Shown: piece after piece, positions 51,342 to 59,349 of the stretch
Numbering within the stretch: the stretch's first letter is position 1
How the letters are laid out: each line of letters starts with the position of its first letter
Assembly (NCBI RefSeq): GCF_900091575.1
Contig: NZ_FMCR01000008.1
Location: 1 to 64,000, forward strand
Direction: 5' to 3'
From: Micromonospora saelicesensis
GTDB taxonomy: Bacteria > Actinomycetota > Actinomycetes > Mycobacteriales > Micromonosporaceae
Length of the DNA: 64,000 nt
The notes under the pieces: generated by a model
Seen by the model: the letters and a program-made list of their open reading frames with translations, nothing else
Told to the model about the DNA's origin: nothing
Database searches by the model: none
Made by a program: the position numbers and the translations under genes

Positions 51342-51710
51342 GTGACCACGCCAGCGCAGACCGAGTCGACCGAGGCCAAGGCCCCTACTTCCGTCGTCCT
51401 CACCGACGTCGCGGCGCAGAAGGTCAAGGCCCTGATCGAGCAGGAGGGCCGCGACGACCTGCGGCTCCGCGTCGCCGTGCAGCCGGGCGGCTGCTCCGGC
51501 CTGCGGTACCAGCTCTTCTTCGACGAGCGTTCGCTCGACGGTGACGTCGTGACCGACTTCGGTGGTGTCGAGGTCGTCGTCGACCGGATGAGCGCCCCGT
51601 ACCTTTCCGGCGCGACGATCGACTTCGCCGACCGGATCGACGCCCAGGGCTTCACCATCGACAACCCCAACGCGGGCAGCTCCTGCGCCTGCGGTGACTC
51701 GTTCAACTGA
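51342..51710 (+). CDS. erpA: A-type iron-sulfur cluster carrier (ErpA/HesB family)
   Basis: 122 residues. Delivers Fe-S clusters to apo-enzymes. The three ligand cysteines are C51 (GGCSGLRYQLFF), C115 and C117 (GSSCACGDSF). The alpha-beta core VVLTDVAAQKVKALIEQEGR is typical. The N-terminal ~15 residues are a flexible extension. GTG 51342 has AGGGAG about 7 nt upstream. Likely clients within this window are LipA, NadA and the Rieske protein. It ends at a clear terminator. Confidence 0.95.
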   Translation: MTTPAQTESTEAKAPTSVVLTDVAAQKVKALIEQEGRDDLRLRVAVQPGGCSGLRYQLFFDERSLDGDVVTDFGGVEVVVDRMSAPYLSGATIDFADRIDAQGFTIDNPNAGSSCACGDSFN

Positions 51711-51730
51711 GTCACACCACACACCAGCGA

Positions 51731-51762
51731 CGATGGGGCCGTTCTTCGGGACGGCCCCATCG
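51731..51762 (+). terminator. Terminator after erpA
   Basis: 12-bp perfect stem CGATGGGGCCGT (51731-51742) and ACGGCCCCATCG (51751-51762), 8-nt loop, 20 bp after the erpA stop. Confidence 0.88.
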
Positions 51763-51908
51763 CCGTACCGGTCGGCGGTCGCACCGGCCGGGGAACGGTC
51801 TCGAAGGGGGCCGTGGCGGGCTGGTTGCCGTTGTCCGACCGAGCGGTGACCATCGGGTTGCCGTCCCGGTAGGCTGACCGCGCCCTGCTCCCGACCCCGA
51901 GGGTTGAC

Positions 51909-52889
51909 ATGAAGATCGCCGTCACCGGCTCGATCGCCACCGATCACCTGATGAGCTTCCCCGGTCGCTTCGCCGACCAGCTCATCGCCGATCAACTGCA
52001 CAAGGTGTCCCTCTCCTTCCTGGTGGACGACCTGGTGCTCCGCCGCGGTGGCGTGGCGGCGAACATCTCCTTCGGGATGGGTCAGCTCGGGCTGCGCCCG
52101 GTGCTGCTCGGCTCGGTCGGCGCCGACTTCGCCGACTACCGTTCCTGGCTGGAACGCCACGGCGTGGACTGCGACTCGGTGCACGTCAGCGAGGTGGCGC
52201 ACACCGCCCGCTTCGTCTGCACCACTGACACCGACATGTGCCAGATCGCGTCGTTCTACGCCGGTGCGATGAGCGAGGCCCGCAACATCGAGCTGGCCCC
52301 GGTCGCCGACCGGCTCGGCGGTCTGGACCTGGTGCTGGTCGGCGCCAACGACCCCGAGGCGATGCTGCGCCACTCGGCCGAGTGCCGCACCCGCGGGTAC
52401 GCCTTCGCCGCCGACCCGTCCCAGCAGCTCGCCCGGATGCCCGGCGAGGACGTGGTGGCGCTGATCGAGGGCGCCGAGTACCTGATGACCAACGACTACG
52501 AGAAGTCGCTGTTGCAGAGCAAGGCGCAGCTCAGCGACGACCAACTGCTGGACCTGGTCAAGGTGCGGGTCACCACCCTGGGCAAGCACGGTGTGGAGAT
52601 CGCCGGCCGCGGCATCGACCCGATCCACGTACCGATCGCGCGGGAGATCCGCGCGGTCGACCCGACCGGCGTCGGCGACGGCTTCCGGGCCGGCTTCTTC
52701 ACCGCGCTCTCCTGGGGCCTCGGCCTGGAACGCGCCGCCCAGGTCGGTTCGTTGCTGGCCACGCTGGTCCTGGAGACCGTCGGCACCCAGGAGTACGACG
52801 TCCGCCGCGACCTGTTCGTCAAGCGGCTCGCCGAGTCCTACGGCGACACTGCGGCGGAAGAGGTCCGCCCCCACCTCCTCCCGGCGTAA
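51909..52889 (+). CDS. PfkB family carbohydrate kinase, adenosine-kinase-like
   Basis: 326 residues. The PfkB signature 1 region is GGVAANISFGMGQLGLRPVL, and signature 2 with the catalytic Asp is RAVDPTGVGDGFRAGFFTAL. The N-terminus MKIAVTGSIATDHLMSFPGR and the position after glycerate kinase and erpA match the mycobacterial adenosine kinase (Rv2202c type). The likely reaction is ATP-dependent phosphorylation of adenosine, with ribokinase-like activity as the alternative. A GAGGG lies 4 nt before the ATG, and a TAGGCT about 30 bp upstream may be the -10 box. Confidence 0.93.
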   Translation: MKIAVTGSIATDHLMSFPGRFADQLIADQLHKVSLSFLVDDLVLRRGGVAANISFGMGQLGLRPVLLGSVGADFADYRSWLERHGVDCDSVHVSEVAHTARFVCTTDTDMCQIASFYAGAMSEARNIELAPVADRLGGLDLVLVGANDPEAMLRHSAECRTRGYAFAADPSQQLARMPGEDVVALIEGAEYLMTNDYEKSLLQSKAQLSDDQLLDLVKVRVTTLGKHGVEIAGRGIDPIHVPIAREIRAVDPTGVGDGFRAGFFTALSWGLGLERAAQVGSLLATLVLETVGTQEYDVRRDLFVKRLAESYGDTAAEEVRPHLLPA

Positions 52890-52908
52890 TCTACCGCCCC
52901 CACCCCGG

Positions 52909-52978
52909 CGATCTTGCACTTTCTGTCGCCGTATCGCGGCTTCTGCACCGCTTTGTCCCCGCAGAAACTGCAAGATCG
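52909..52978. repeat. Long GATC-bounded palindrome (element E6)
   Basis: 70 bp between the convergent PfkB kinase and tusA genes. The arms CGATCTTGCACTTTCTG (52909-52925) and CAGAAACTGCAAGATCG (52962-52978) pair with one mismatch around a long, partly self-complementary loop. GATCTTGC at the ends matches the outer arms of element E5. Confidence 0.85.
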
Positions 52979-53022
52979 CGGGGGTGTCGAGGGGCGAGGG
53001 GGGGTCGCGGGGTGGCGCGGGG

Positions 53023-53250
53023 TTAGTGGGTGCGGCGTACGTCGTAGGCGGGGCCGTCGGGGCCGTTGACGGAGCCGAGGAACTCCTGGCCGCGCATCCG
53101 GCACCAGGCGGGGATGTCGACCGCCGCCGCCGGGTCGTCGGCCAGCACCCGGACCACAGTGCCGACCGGCACCTCGGGCATCCGTCGCGCCGCCGCGATC
53201 ACCGGCAGCGGGCAGCGTTGCCCCCGGCAGTCGATCACCTCGTCCGGCAT
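53023..53250 (-). CDS. TusA-like sulfur carrier protein
   Basis: 75 residues. The sulfurtransferase signature DCRGQRCPLPVIAAARRMPE places the persulfide cysteine at C13 in CPxP. The rest (VGTVVRVLADDPAAAVDIPAWCRM) matches the TusA/SirA fold. It accepts sulfur from a cysteine desulfurase, and the desulfurase gene is immediately upstream (2 bp between stop and ATG, or a 4-bp overlap if GTG 53256 is used). This supports a donor-acceptor pair, perhaps for thio-cofactor or tRNA thiolation. Confidence 0.9.
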   Translation of the reverse strand: MPDEVIDCRGQRCPLPVIAAARRMPEVPVGTVVRVLADDPAAAVDIPAWCRMRGQEFLGSVNGPDGPAYDVRRTH

Positions 53251-53252
53251 CG

Positions 53253-54404
53253 TCACAGCCCCACCACCCCGGCCTCGGCGCGCAGCCCGGCGACGATTCC
53301 CGGCAGCTCGGTCAGGAACCGCTCCACGTCCGCCTCGGTCGTCTCCCGGTGCAGGCTGACCCGCACGTTGCCGTGCGAGAGCACACCCATCGCCTCCAGC
53401 ACGTGCGACGGACGCAACGTGGACGAGGTGCAGGACGAGCCGGACGACACGGCGAACCCCCGCCGGTCCAGGGCGTGCAGCAACGCCTCCCCGTCGACGT
53501 ACAGGCACGAGAACGTGACCAGGTGGGGGAGCCGGAGCACCGGGTCGCCGACCACCTCCACGTCGGGCACCTCCGCCGCGACCCGCTCCCGGACCCGGTC
53601 CACCAGGGGGGCCAACCGGGCCGCCTCGGCCGCCGCGTCGGCCGCTGCCGCCCGCAGGCTCGCCGCCGCCGCCACGACCGCGGGCAGGTTCACCACCCCG
53701 GGGGTACGTCCGCTCTCCCGCTCGTCGGCCGGCCAGGGTGACTCCCAGCGAACGCCCTTCCGGACCGCCAGCACCCCCACGCCGGGTGGCCCACCCCACT
53801 TGTGGGCGCTCGCCGTGAGCACCGACCAGCCGGCCGGCACTGGCACCCGGCCCACCGACTGCGCCGCGTCCACGTACAGCGGCACACCCACGTCGACGCA
53901 CGCCGCCGCCGCCTCGGCGACCGGCTGCACCGTCCCCACCTCGTGACTGGCGGTGATCAACGCGGCCAGCGCGACCCCCGGGGCCCGAACGGCGGTCGAC
54001 CACGCGGTCAGGTCCAGCCGGCCCGACCGGTCGACCGGCACCACTGTGGCGGTCCCGCCCGCGCCGACATGTCGTTCCGCCGCGTGCAGTACCGCCGAGT
54101 GCTCGATCGCCGAGTGCACCAGCGTCGACCCGACCCGGCGCCGCCCCGTCAGGCCGCCGAGCACCGCGCCGTGGGCTGCTGTCGTACCACTGGGGGTGAA
54201 GGAGACCTCATCGGCGCGGACGCCGAGCGTCAGCGCGGTGGCCTCGCGGGCGGCGTCGAGCAGTTGCCGGGCCCGCCGGGCCTGCGTGTACAGCTTGCCC
54301 GGGTCGGCCCAGCCGTCGTCGAGCGCGGCCAGCAGAGCCTGCCGCGCGACCGGATGCATCGGCGCGGCGGTCGCCGCGTCCAGGTAGACCGGGGATGCGC
54401 TCAC
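53253..54404 (-). CDS. Cysteine desulfurase (class V PLP enzyme)
   Basis: 383 residues. PLP lysine is in VLTASAHKWGGPPGVGVLAV; the PLP-stacking His region is EHSAVLHAAERHVGAGG and ALITASHEVGTVQPVAEAAA. The persulfide cysteine lies in GFAVSSGSSCTSSTLRPSHV. It is NifS/IscS-like and of normal length. It mobilises sulfur from cysteine and, judging by translational coupling, passes it to the TusA-like protein. GTG 54404 was chosen because YLDAATAAPMHPVARQAL, the conserved N-terminus, follows at once. Confidence 0.93.
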   Translation of the reverse strand: MSASPVYLDAATAAPMHPVARQALLAALDDGWADPGKLYTQARRARQLLDAAREATALTLGVRADEVSFTPSGTTAAHGAVLGGLTGRRRVGSTLVHSAIEHSAVLHAAERHVGAGGTATVVPVDRSGRLDLTAWSTAVRAPGVALAALITASHEVGTVQPVAEAAAACVDVGVPLYVDAAQSVGRVPVPAGWSVLTASAHKWGGPPGVGVLAVRKGVRWESPWPADERESGRTPGVVNLPAVVAAAASLRAAAADAAAEAARLAPLVDRVRERVAAEVPDVEVVGDPVLRLPHLVTFSCLYVDGEALLHALDRRGFAVSSGSSCTSSTLRPSHVLEAMGVLSHGNVRVSLHRETTEADVERFLTELPGIVAGLRAEAGVVGL

Positions 54405-54634
54405 AGACCTGCCTTCGTTCGCGGCTGCGGGGCTCGCGACCCCGGCTCGCTCCTCGCGCTCACAGACCAAGACGCTATCGCGGCGGTATGCCTAGGATCC
54501 CCCCGATGGGGGTCGGACAGTGACCCCACCACGGCCGAGTCCGTCATGGTCGAGTAATCTGCGACCGTCGGTGACGCCTTTGCCGCGGGTGCTGAGGAAC
54601 GACGCACCGCGGCGCGCTAGGGAGGCAGGACCAG

Positions 54635-55606
54635 GTGGTCGCAAGGAGTTCGGAGGTACGGCCGTCGGCCGTACGGCACAGCGCTTCCCCAGGGGTTGGT
54701 GGACGCCGGGGGCGTGGTGCTGGTCGCCTGGCCGGGCTCGGTCTCGGTGGCGTGGCGTTGCTGGTTCTGCTCACGGGCTGTGACGTGGGTCAGACGTTCG
54801 ACGGCTTCGGCTGGCCGCAGGGCGGCATCTCGCCGGAGTCGAAGCGGATGTACGACCTGTGGATCGCCTCCTGCATCGCCGCGCTCGCGGTCGGCGTCTT
54901 CGTGTGGGGCCTGATCTTCTGGTGCGTCGTGCGCTACCGCAAGCGTGGCAACGCGCTGCCGGTGCAGACCCGCTACAACATGCCGATGGAGTTCCTCTAC
55001 ACCATCGCGCCGATCCTGATCGTCTCGGTGCTCTTCTACTACACGGCGATCGTGCAGACCGACGTCGACAAGTTGTCGAAGAACCCGGACGTCACGGTCG
55101 AGGTCGTCGCGTTCAAGTGGAACTGGCAGTTCAACTACCGGGACGGCCAGGGCACGGAAGCCCGCACCACCGCGTCGACGCTCGGCACCAGTGAGGTCAT
55201 CCCGGTGCTGGTGCTGCCGACCAACCGGTCCATCCGGTTCGAGGAGACCAGCCGCGACGTCATCCACTCGTTCTGGGTGCCGGAGCTGCTCTTCAAGCGG
55301 GACGTCATGCCGGGCAAGATCCGCAACGTGTTCGAGGTCTCCAGCCTGGACGCCGAGGGTGCCTACGTCGGGCGCTGCGCCGAACTGTGCGGCAGCTACC
55401 ACGCGTTCATGAACTTCGAGCTGCGGGTGGTCTCGCCGGAGAAGTACGACCAGTTCCTCGCGGCCAAGCAGAGCGGCAAGTCGACCCAGGATGCGCTGTC
55501 CGCGATCGGTGAGCAGCCGTACGCGACGACCACGCAGCCGTTCGACACGCGGCGGACGCAGGACAACTTCAACCCGGACGACGTTCCGGCCCGCACGGGA
55601 AGCTGA
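54635..55606 (+). CDS. ctaC: Cytochrome c oxidase subunit II
   Basis: 323 residues, part of the aa3 oxidase that takes electrons from the bcc complex. A lipoprotein signal with lipobox LLTG/C (Cys49) is followed by two membrane helices (CIAALAVGVFVWGLIFWCVV and IAPILIVSVLFYYTAIV). The periplasmic CuA domain has DVIHSFWVPEL (His) and CAELCGSYHAFM (Cys, Glu, Cys, His, Met ligands). GTG 54635 has GGGAGG about 10 nt upstream. It is co-transcribed with ctaF. The catalytic subunit gene ctaD is not next to it and must lie elsewhere, as in mycobacteria. Confidence 0.97.
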   Translation: MVARSSEVRPSAVRHSASPGVGGRRGRGAGRLAGLGLGGVALLVLLTGCDVGQTFDGFGWPQGGISPESKRMYDLWIASCIAALAVGVFVWGLIFWCVVRYRKRGNALPVQTRYNMPMEFLYTIAPILIVSVLFYYTAIVQTDVDKLSKNPDVTVEVVAFKWNWQFNYRDGQGTEARTTASTLGTSEVIPVLVLPTNRSIRFEETSRDVIHSFWVPELLFKRDVMPGKIRNVFEVSSLDAEGAYVGRCAELCGSYHAFMNFELRVVSPEKYDQFLAAKQSGKSTQDALSAIGEQPYATTTQPFDTRRTQDNFNPDDVPARTGS

Positions 55607-55615
55607 GGCAGCCGC

Positions 55616-56041
55616 ATGAAGACCGAGTGGCGTATCTTCCTGATCATCGCCGGGTTCCTCTTCGGCGCCACCATCCTCTACGGTGCCTGGACGAACGGTG
55701 CGTCGGGCGGCATCGAGTGGGTCGGCACCGTCGCCCTGTTGCTGTCGTTCCTGCTCTGCTCGATGTGCGGTGGCTTCTTCTGGTTCGTCTCCCGCCGCAT
55801 CGACCTGCGCCCGGAGGACCGCCCGGACGCCGAGATCGCCGACGGCGCTGGTGAGGTCGGCTTCTTCAGCCCGGGCAGCTACTGGCCGTTCGGTCTGGCG
55901 CTGGCCGCCGCGATCGCCGCGCTCGGCATGGTGTTCTGGCAGTACTGGCTGATCGGTGCCGGCCTGCTGGCCGTGGTCTTCTCCGCCTGTGGGCTCCTGT
56001 TCGAGTACTACAGCGGCACCCGGCGTACCGCCGAGCACTGA
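55616..56041 (+). CDS. ctaF: Cytochrome c oxidase subunit IV, actinobacterial type
   Basis: 141 residues with four membrane helices (FLIIAGFLFGATILYGAW, VGTVALLLSFLLCSMCGGFF, FGLALAAAIAALGMVFWQYW, LIGAGLLAVVFSACGLLFEY). This is the small actinobacterial subunit of the aa3 oxidase. It begins 9 bp after ctaC with a weak site. A terminator at 56077 closes the two-gene unit. Confidence 0.95.
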   Translation: MKTEWRIFLIIAGFLFGATILYGAWTNGASGGIEWVGTVALLLSFLLCSMCGGFFWFVSRRIDLRPEDRPDAEIADGAGEVGFFSPGSYWPFGLALAAAIAALGMVFWQYWLIGAGLLAVVFSACGLLFEYYSGTRRTAEH

Positions 56042-56076
56042 CCCACCCGGTCGCCGTCGCGACCGACCCGGCACGA

Positions 56077-56112
56077 CGAAGGCCCGTTCCCCGAGAGGGG
56101 AGCGGGCCTTCG
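56077..56112 (+). terminator. Terminator after ctaF
   Basis: 16-bp stem with one mismatch, CGAAGGCCCGTTCCCC (56077-56092) and GGGGAGCGGGCCTTCG (56097-56112), 4-nt loop, 35 bp past the stop. Confidence 0.9.
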
Positions 56113-56126
56113 GTCATGTCCCACCC

Positions 56127-56172
56127 CGCCTCGGCGGCGCGGCGGCCCGGCGGCCCGGCGGCCCGGCGGCCC
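56127..56172. repeat. Short GGCGGCCC-type tandem repeat
   Basis: About four consecutive copies of a 9-bp CGGCGGCCC unit lie between the ctaF terminator and the zinc-ribbon gene. Purely GC, no coding evidence. Confidence 0.6.
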
Positions 56173-56217
56173 GGGGGTGAGGCGGCGCGGCGGTGAGGCA
56201 GTGCTGCGGTGCTGTGA

Positions 56218-56421
56218 TCAGGCGGCGCGGCGGCGGACGGGCTGACGGCGGCGGGCGGCCAACCGGGTGACCGGGAAGGCGAACGCGCTGACCACCACGG
56301 CGGCGCCGCAGTCGGTGCAGATCAGCTCTGGACAGTCGGTGCCGTGGCCGTCGACGCAGGGCGGAGCCTCGAACAGCGCCACGCCCTCGCAGACGTCGCA
56401 GTAGAGCTCGCGGTGCGACAC
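56218..56421 (-). CDS. Small zinc-ribbon-like protein
   Basis: 67 residues. Cysteine pairs at LYCDVCEG and ICTDCGAA with a further CVDGHGTDC between suggest one or two zinc sites. The second half (VVVSAFAFPVTRLAARRRQP) is hydrophobic then strongly basic. GTG 56421 is preceded by AGGAG about 8 nt upstream. It is preceded by 265 bp containing no other gene. Function unknown; a nucleic-acid or protein-binding adaptor is plausible. Confidence 0.72.
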   Translation of the reverse strand: MSHRELYCDVCEGVALFEAPPCVDGHGTDCPELICTDCGAAVVVSAFAFPVTRLAARRRQPVRRRAA

Positions 56422-56686
56422 GGGCGTCTCCTCTCGGATACCAGGCGGACCGCCCCCGGATGCGACAGTGACGCACCGACGGCAGCAGAGAACTACTCAG
56501 CTGTAGTTTCCCAGACGGGTCCGACAAATCTCCGCGCACCGTCGCCCGCTGGTCGGCATCCGCGCGTGATCCACTCGACATCATTGACGTCGGGGCATCC
56601 GGGCTGCCCGGACACCGCGGCTTCACGGAACCCGAGTCGATCACCGGCCAAGACGCCGCCGCCCGACGGGCCGGGCGGTGGTGAGG

Positions 56687-57730
56687 TCAGGCGGTGGCGG
56701 TCTCGATCCAGCGGTCCAGGGTAGCGGCAGCCGCGCCGGAGTCGATCGACTCGGCCGCACGGGCCAGGCCGGCGCGGAGCGCCTCGGTCAGGTCGCCGTC
56801 CAGCGGGCCCTGGGTGGCCAGCGCCGCCGCCGCGTTGACCAGCACCGCGTCCCGGACCGGACCCGTCTCGCCGGCCAGCAGGCGACGGGCCACGCCGGCG
56901 TTGTACGCGGCGTCACCGCCGCGCAGGTCGGCGAGGGTGGACCGGGGTACCCCCAGGTCCGTCGCGTCCAGCACAGCCTCGCGTACGGTGCCGCCCTGCG
57001 CCGCCCAGATCCGGGTCGGCGCGGCGGTGGTGAACTCGTCCAGCCCGTCCTCGCCGCGCATCACGATCGCCGAGTCGCCACGGGCCGCGAACACGCTGGC
57101 CATCACCGGGGCCATCCGCAGGTCGAAGCAGCCGACCGCGCCGGCCCGGGGACGGGCCGGGTTGGTCAGCGGGCCGAGGAAGTTGAAGAAGGTGGGCACG
57201 CCCACCTCGCGGCGGACCGGGCCGGCGTGCCGCATCCCGGGGTGGAAGCGGGCCGCGAAGCAGAACCCGATGCCGGCCTCCTCGACACAGCGGGCAACCT
57301 GCTCCGGGCCGAGATCCAGTGGGATGCCGAGGAACTCCAGCAGGTCGGCGGTGCCGCACAGGGAGGAGGCGGCCCGGTTGCCGTGCTTCACGACACGGAC
57401 GCCCGTGCCGGCGACCACCAGCGCCGTCATAGTGGAGATGTTCACCGTGTGGGCGAGGTCACCGCCGGTGCCGACCACGTCGAGCGCGGTACGGCGCAGC
57501 TCCTCGGGCAGCGCCACCGGGACCGCGCGACCGAGCATCGCCTCCACCAGGCCGGCCAGCTCCGCAGGGGTCTCGCCCTTGGCCCGCAGCGCCACGGCGA
57601 AGGCGGCGATCTGCGCCGCGCTCGCCGAGCCGGTCATGATCTCGTCCATCGCCCAGGCGGTGTCGGCGGTGGAGAGTTCGTCACCGCGCAGCAGCGCGTT
57701 GAGCAGGTGCGGCCAGGTCCGATCGCCCAT
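56687..57730 (-). CDS. trpD: Anthranilate phosphoribosyltransferase
   Basis: 347 residues, second step of tryptophan synthesis. The PRPP motif GTGGD is in LDVVGTGGDLAHTVNISTMT; anthranilate-site regions include VVKHGNRAASSLCGTADLLE, FCFAARFHPGMRHAGPVRRE and FNFLGPLTNPARP. ATG 57730 has GGGAGG about 6 nt upstream; six codons upstream there is another ATG without such a site. No other trp gene is nearby; a lone trpD beside ctaE/qcr is the usual actinobacterial arrangement. Confidence 0.96.
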   Translation of the reverse strand: MGDRTWPHLLNALLRGDELSTADTAWAMDEIMTGSASAAQIAAFAVALRAKGETPAELAGLVEAMLGRAVPVALPEELRRTALDVVGTGGDLAHTVNISTMTALVVAGTGVRVVKHGNRAASSLCGTADLLEFLGIPLDLGPEQVARCVEEAGIGFCFAARFHPGMRHAGPVRREVGVPTFFNFLGPLTNPARPRAGAVGCFDLRMAPVMASVFAARGDSAIVMRGEDGLDEFTTAAPTRIWAAQGGTVREAVLDATDLGVPRSTLADLRGGDAAYNAGVARRLLAGETGPVRDAVLVNAAAALATQGPLDGDLTEALRAGLARAAESIDSGAAAATLDRWIETATA

Positions 57731-57821
57731 GGCGGGCCTCCCGAGCATGCGAAGTGCGGGTGGGCTGGAACCGGCGCCGAGGAGATCCGGCGCCGTGGGG
57801 GTGCCGGAGGAGCGTGGGACG

Positions 57822-58217
57822 TCAGGCGGGTGCGTGCGTCCGCAGCAGCTCGGCCACCGTGCCGCCGGTGGTCACCGGGTCGAGCGGGTGGACCAGCGTC
57901 GCGTCGACCTCGGCGTACGCGGCGAGCCATCGGTCGGCGGCGCGGGCGATCACCAGGCAGGTCGGGGGAGCGTCGTCCCGGTCGTCCTTGACCTGACGGG
58001 CGATGCCGATGCCGCCGCCCGGGCTCGCCTCACCGTCGAGCAGCAGCAGGTCGATCTCGTAGTCGTCGACCAGCCGGATGGTCTCGGCATAGGTCGACGC
58101 CTCGACGAACTCGATCTGCAGACCGGGAGCTGGCCGGGTGCCAACAGCCATCCGCATCCGATCACGGACCTGCGGGTCGTCGCTGTAGAGCAACACGGTG
58201 CAAAGACGATCGGTCAT
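57822..58217 (-). CDS. Receiver-like (pseudo-receiver) domain protein
   Basis: 131 residues with a CheY-like fold and no output domain. The acidic pair D13-D14 (VLLYSDDPQVRDRM) and the phospho-acceptor-position D61 (EIDLLLLDGEASPG) are present. The beta5 lysine expected before Pro is replaced by His (ATLVHPLDP) and the Ser/Thr switch position falls in CLVIARAADRW. Such a protein may bind a partner without phosphorylation-driven switching. It lies between trpD and ctaG in the oxidase region. GGGAG precedes the ATG. Confidence 0.8.
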   Translation of the reverse strand: MTDRLCTVLLYSDDPQVRDRMRMAVGTRPAPGLQIEFVEASTYAETIRLVDDYEIDLLLLDGEASPGGGIGIARQVKDDRDDAPPTCLVIARAADRWLAAYAEVDATLVHPLDPVTTGGTVAELLRTHAPA

Positions 58218-58320
58218 GCCGGAACTCCCACCTCGTAGCTGCCCGCAGATCGTACCGGTCGGCGTGACGTAGCCGACATCCCGCCCGGCGTCGCGCGTCG
58301 GGGCGTACCGTCCGGGCAGC

Positions 58321-59241
58321 TCAGGCGGGCGCGGCGTCGGCTGCGCGTTCGCGGGCCTCCTGGCGGTCCAGCTCGCGGTCCACCCGGCGGGCCTCCCGCT
58401 CGGACTGCTTGACCCACTGCACCACCAGCACCGCGAGCATGGTCACACTGACGAACTCGCCACCGGCCCACAGGATGCCGCCGGCCACCACCTGGTCCTG
58501 CCACGGGTCGACCCAACCGAGGTTGAGCGACGGGTACCAGTCACCGCCGAAGAGCGTGCTGCTCTGCATGATGGTGAGGCCGAGCACTGTGTGGAACGGC
58601 ACGGAGAGCAGCATCAGCAGCGCACGCGCCGGGTACGGCCAGCGGCCGGGCAGCGGGTCGAGGCCGAGCAGCGGCCAGAAGAACACGCAGCCGGTCATGA
58701 TGAAGTGCGCGTGCACCAGCTCGTGCGCCCAGGCGTGTTCGAGGGTGTAGCGGTACAGATCACTGAAGTACAGCACGAACGGGTTGACCACGAAGATGGC
58801 GAACGCCACCAGCGGGAAGCTGTAGACCCGGGCGACGCGGCTGTGCACGATCGCGAGCAGGCGCTTGCGCGGCCGTACCGGCAGGGTCCGCAGGGCCAGG
58901 GTCATCGGCGCGCCCAGCGCCAGGAAGATCGGCGCCACCATGGAGAGCACCATGTGCTGGATCATGTGCACGGACAGCAGCGCGGTGTCGTACGCGTGCA
59001 GCCCGCTGACCGTGACGAGCGCGATGCCGCCCAGGCCGGGGCCGAGGAAGAACACGGTGCGGGCGATCGGCCAGCGGTCGCCACGCAGGCGCAGCCGGTA
59101 CACCCCGTAGAGGTACAGGCCGGCGGCGAGCACCAGCCCCAGGGCCAGCCAGCTGTCCAGCCGGGTCTCGGTCAGCACCGCGCCGACGGTGAACGGCGGC
59201 GGGGCCGAGGTGGCAGCGAAGATCGGATCGACGTGCAGCAC
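58321..59241 (-). CDS. ctaG: Cytochrome c oxidase assembly protein (CtaG family)
   Basis: 306 residues with about seven membrane helices. Conserved histidine-bearing segments LLSVHMIQHMVLSMVAPIFL, ELVHAHFIMTGCVFFWPLLG and SVPFHTVLGLTIM are typical of caa3-type CtaG proteins, which help assemble the copper centres of the oxidase. Start GTG 59241 is 7 nt after TAGCCT; an upstream in-frame region would cross the divergent ctaE promoter. Divergent from ctaE with 108 bp between. Confidence 0.93.
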   Translation of the reverse strand: MLHVDPIFAATSAPPPFTVGAVLTETRLDSWLALGLVLAAGLYLYGVYRLRLRGDRWPIARTVFFLGPGLGGIALVTVSGLHAYDTALLSVHMIQHMVLSMVAPIFLALGAPMTLALRTLPVRPRKRLLAIVHSRVARVYSFPLVAFAIFVVNPFVLYFSDLYRYTLEHAWAHELVHAHFIMTGCVFFWPLLGLDPLPGRWPYPARALLMLLSVPFHTVLGLTIMQSSTLFGGDWYPSLNLGWVDPWQDQVVAGGILWAGGEFVSVTMLAVLVVQWVKQSEREARRVDRELDRQEARERAADAAPA

Positions 59242-59248
59242 GCTTTTC

Positions 59249-59254
59249 AGGCTA
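59249..59254 (-). promoter_or_regulatory. -10 box, predicted leaderless ctaG promoter
   Basis: TAGCCT on the minus strand, 7 nt before GTG. Confidence 0.55.
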
Positions 59255-59337
59255 GGCCAGGCGAACCGGACCCTGACGCTCGGGCCACGGAAGGCGCAGG
59301 TTTGCCACCCCGCTGATCGGCGGCCCCGGTCAGGGGC

Positions 59338-59343
59338 AATAAT
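59338..59343 (+). promoter_or_regulatory. -10 box, predicted leaderless ctaE-qcrCAB promoter
   Basis: AATAAT followed by 6 nt and the ctaE GTG at 59350. It would drive the whole ctaE-qcrC-qcrA-qcrB operon. Confidence 0.5.
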
Positions 59344-59349
59344 GACGGC

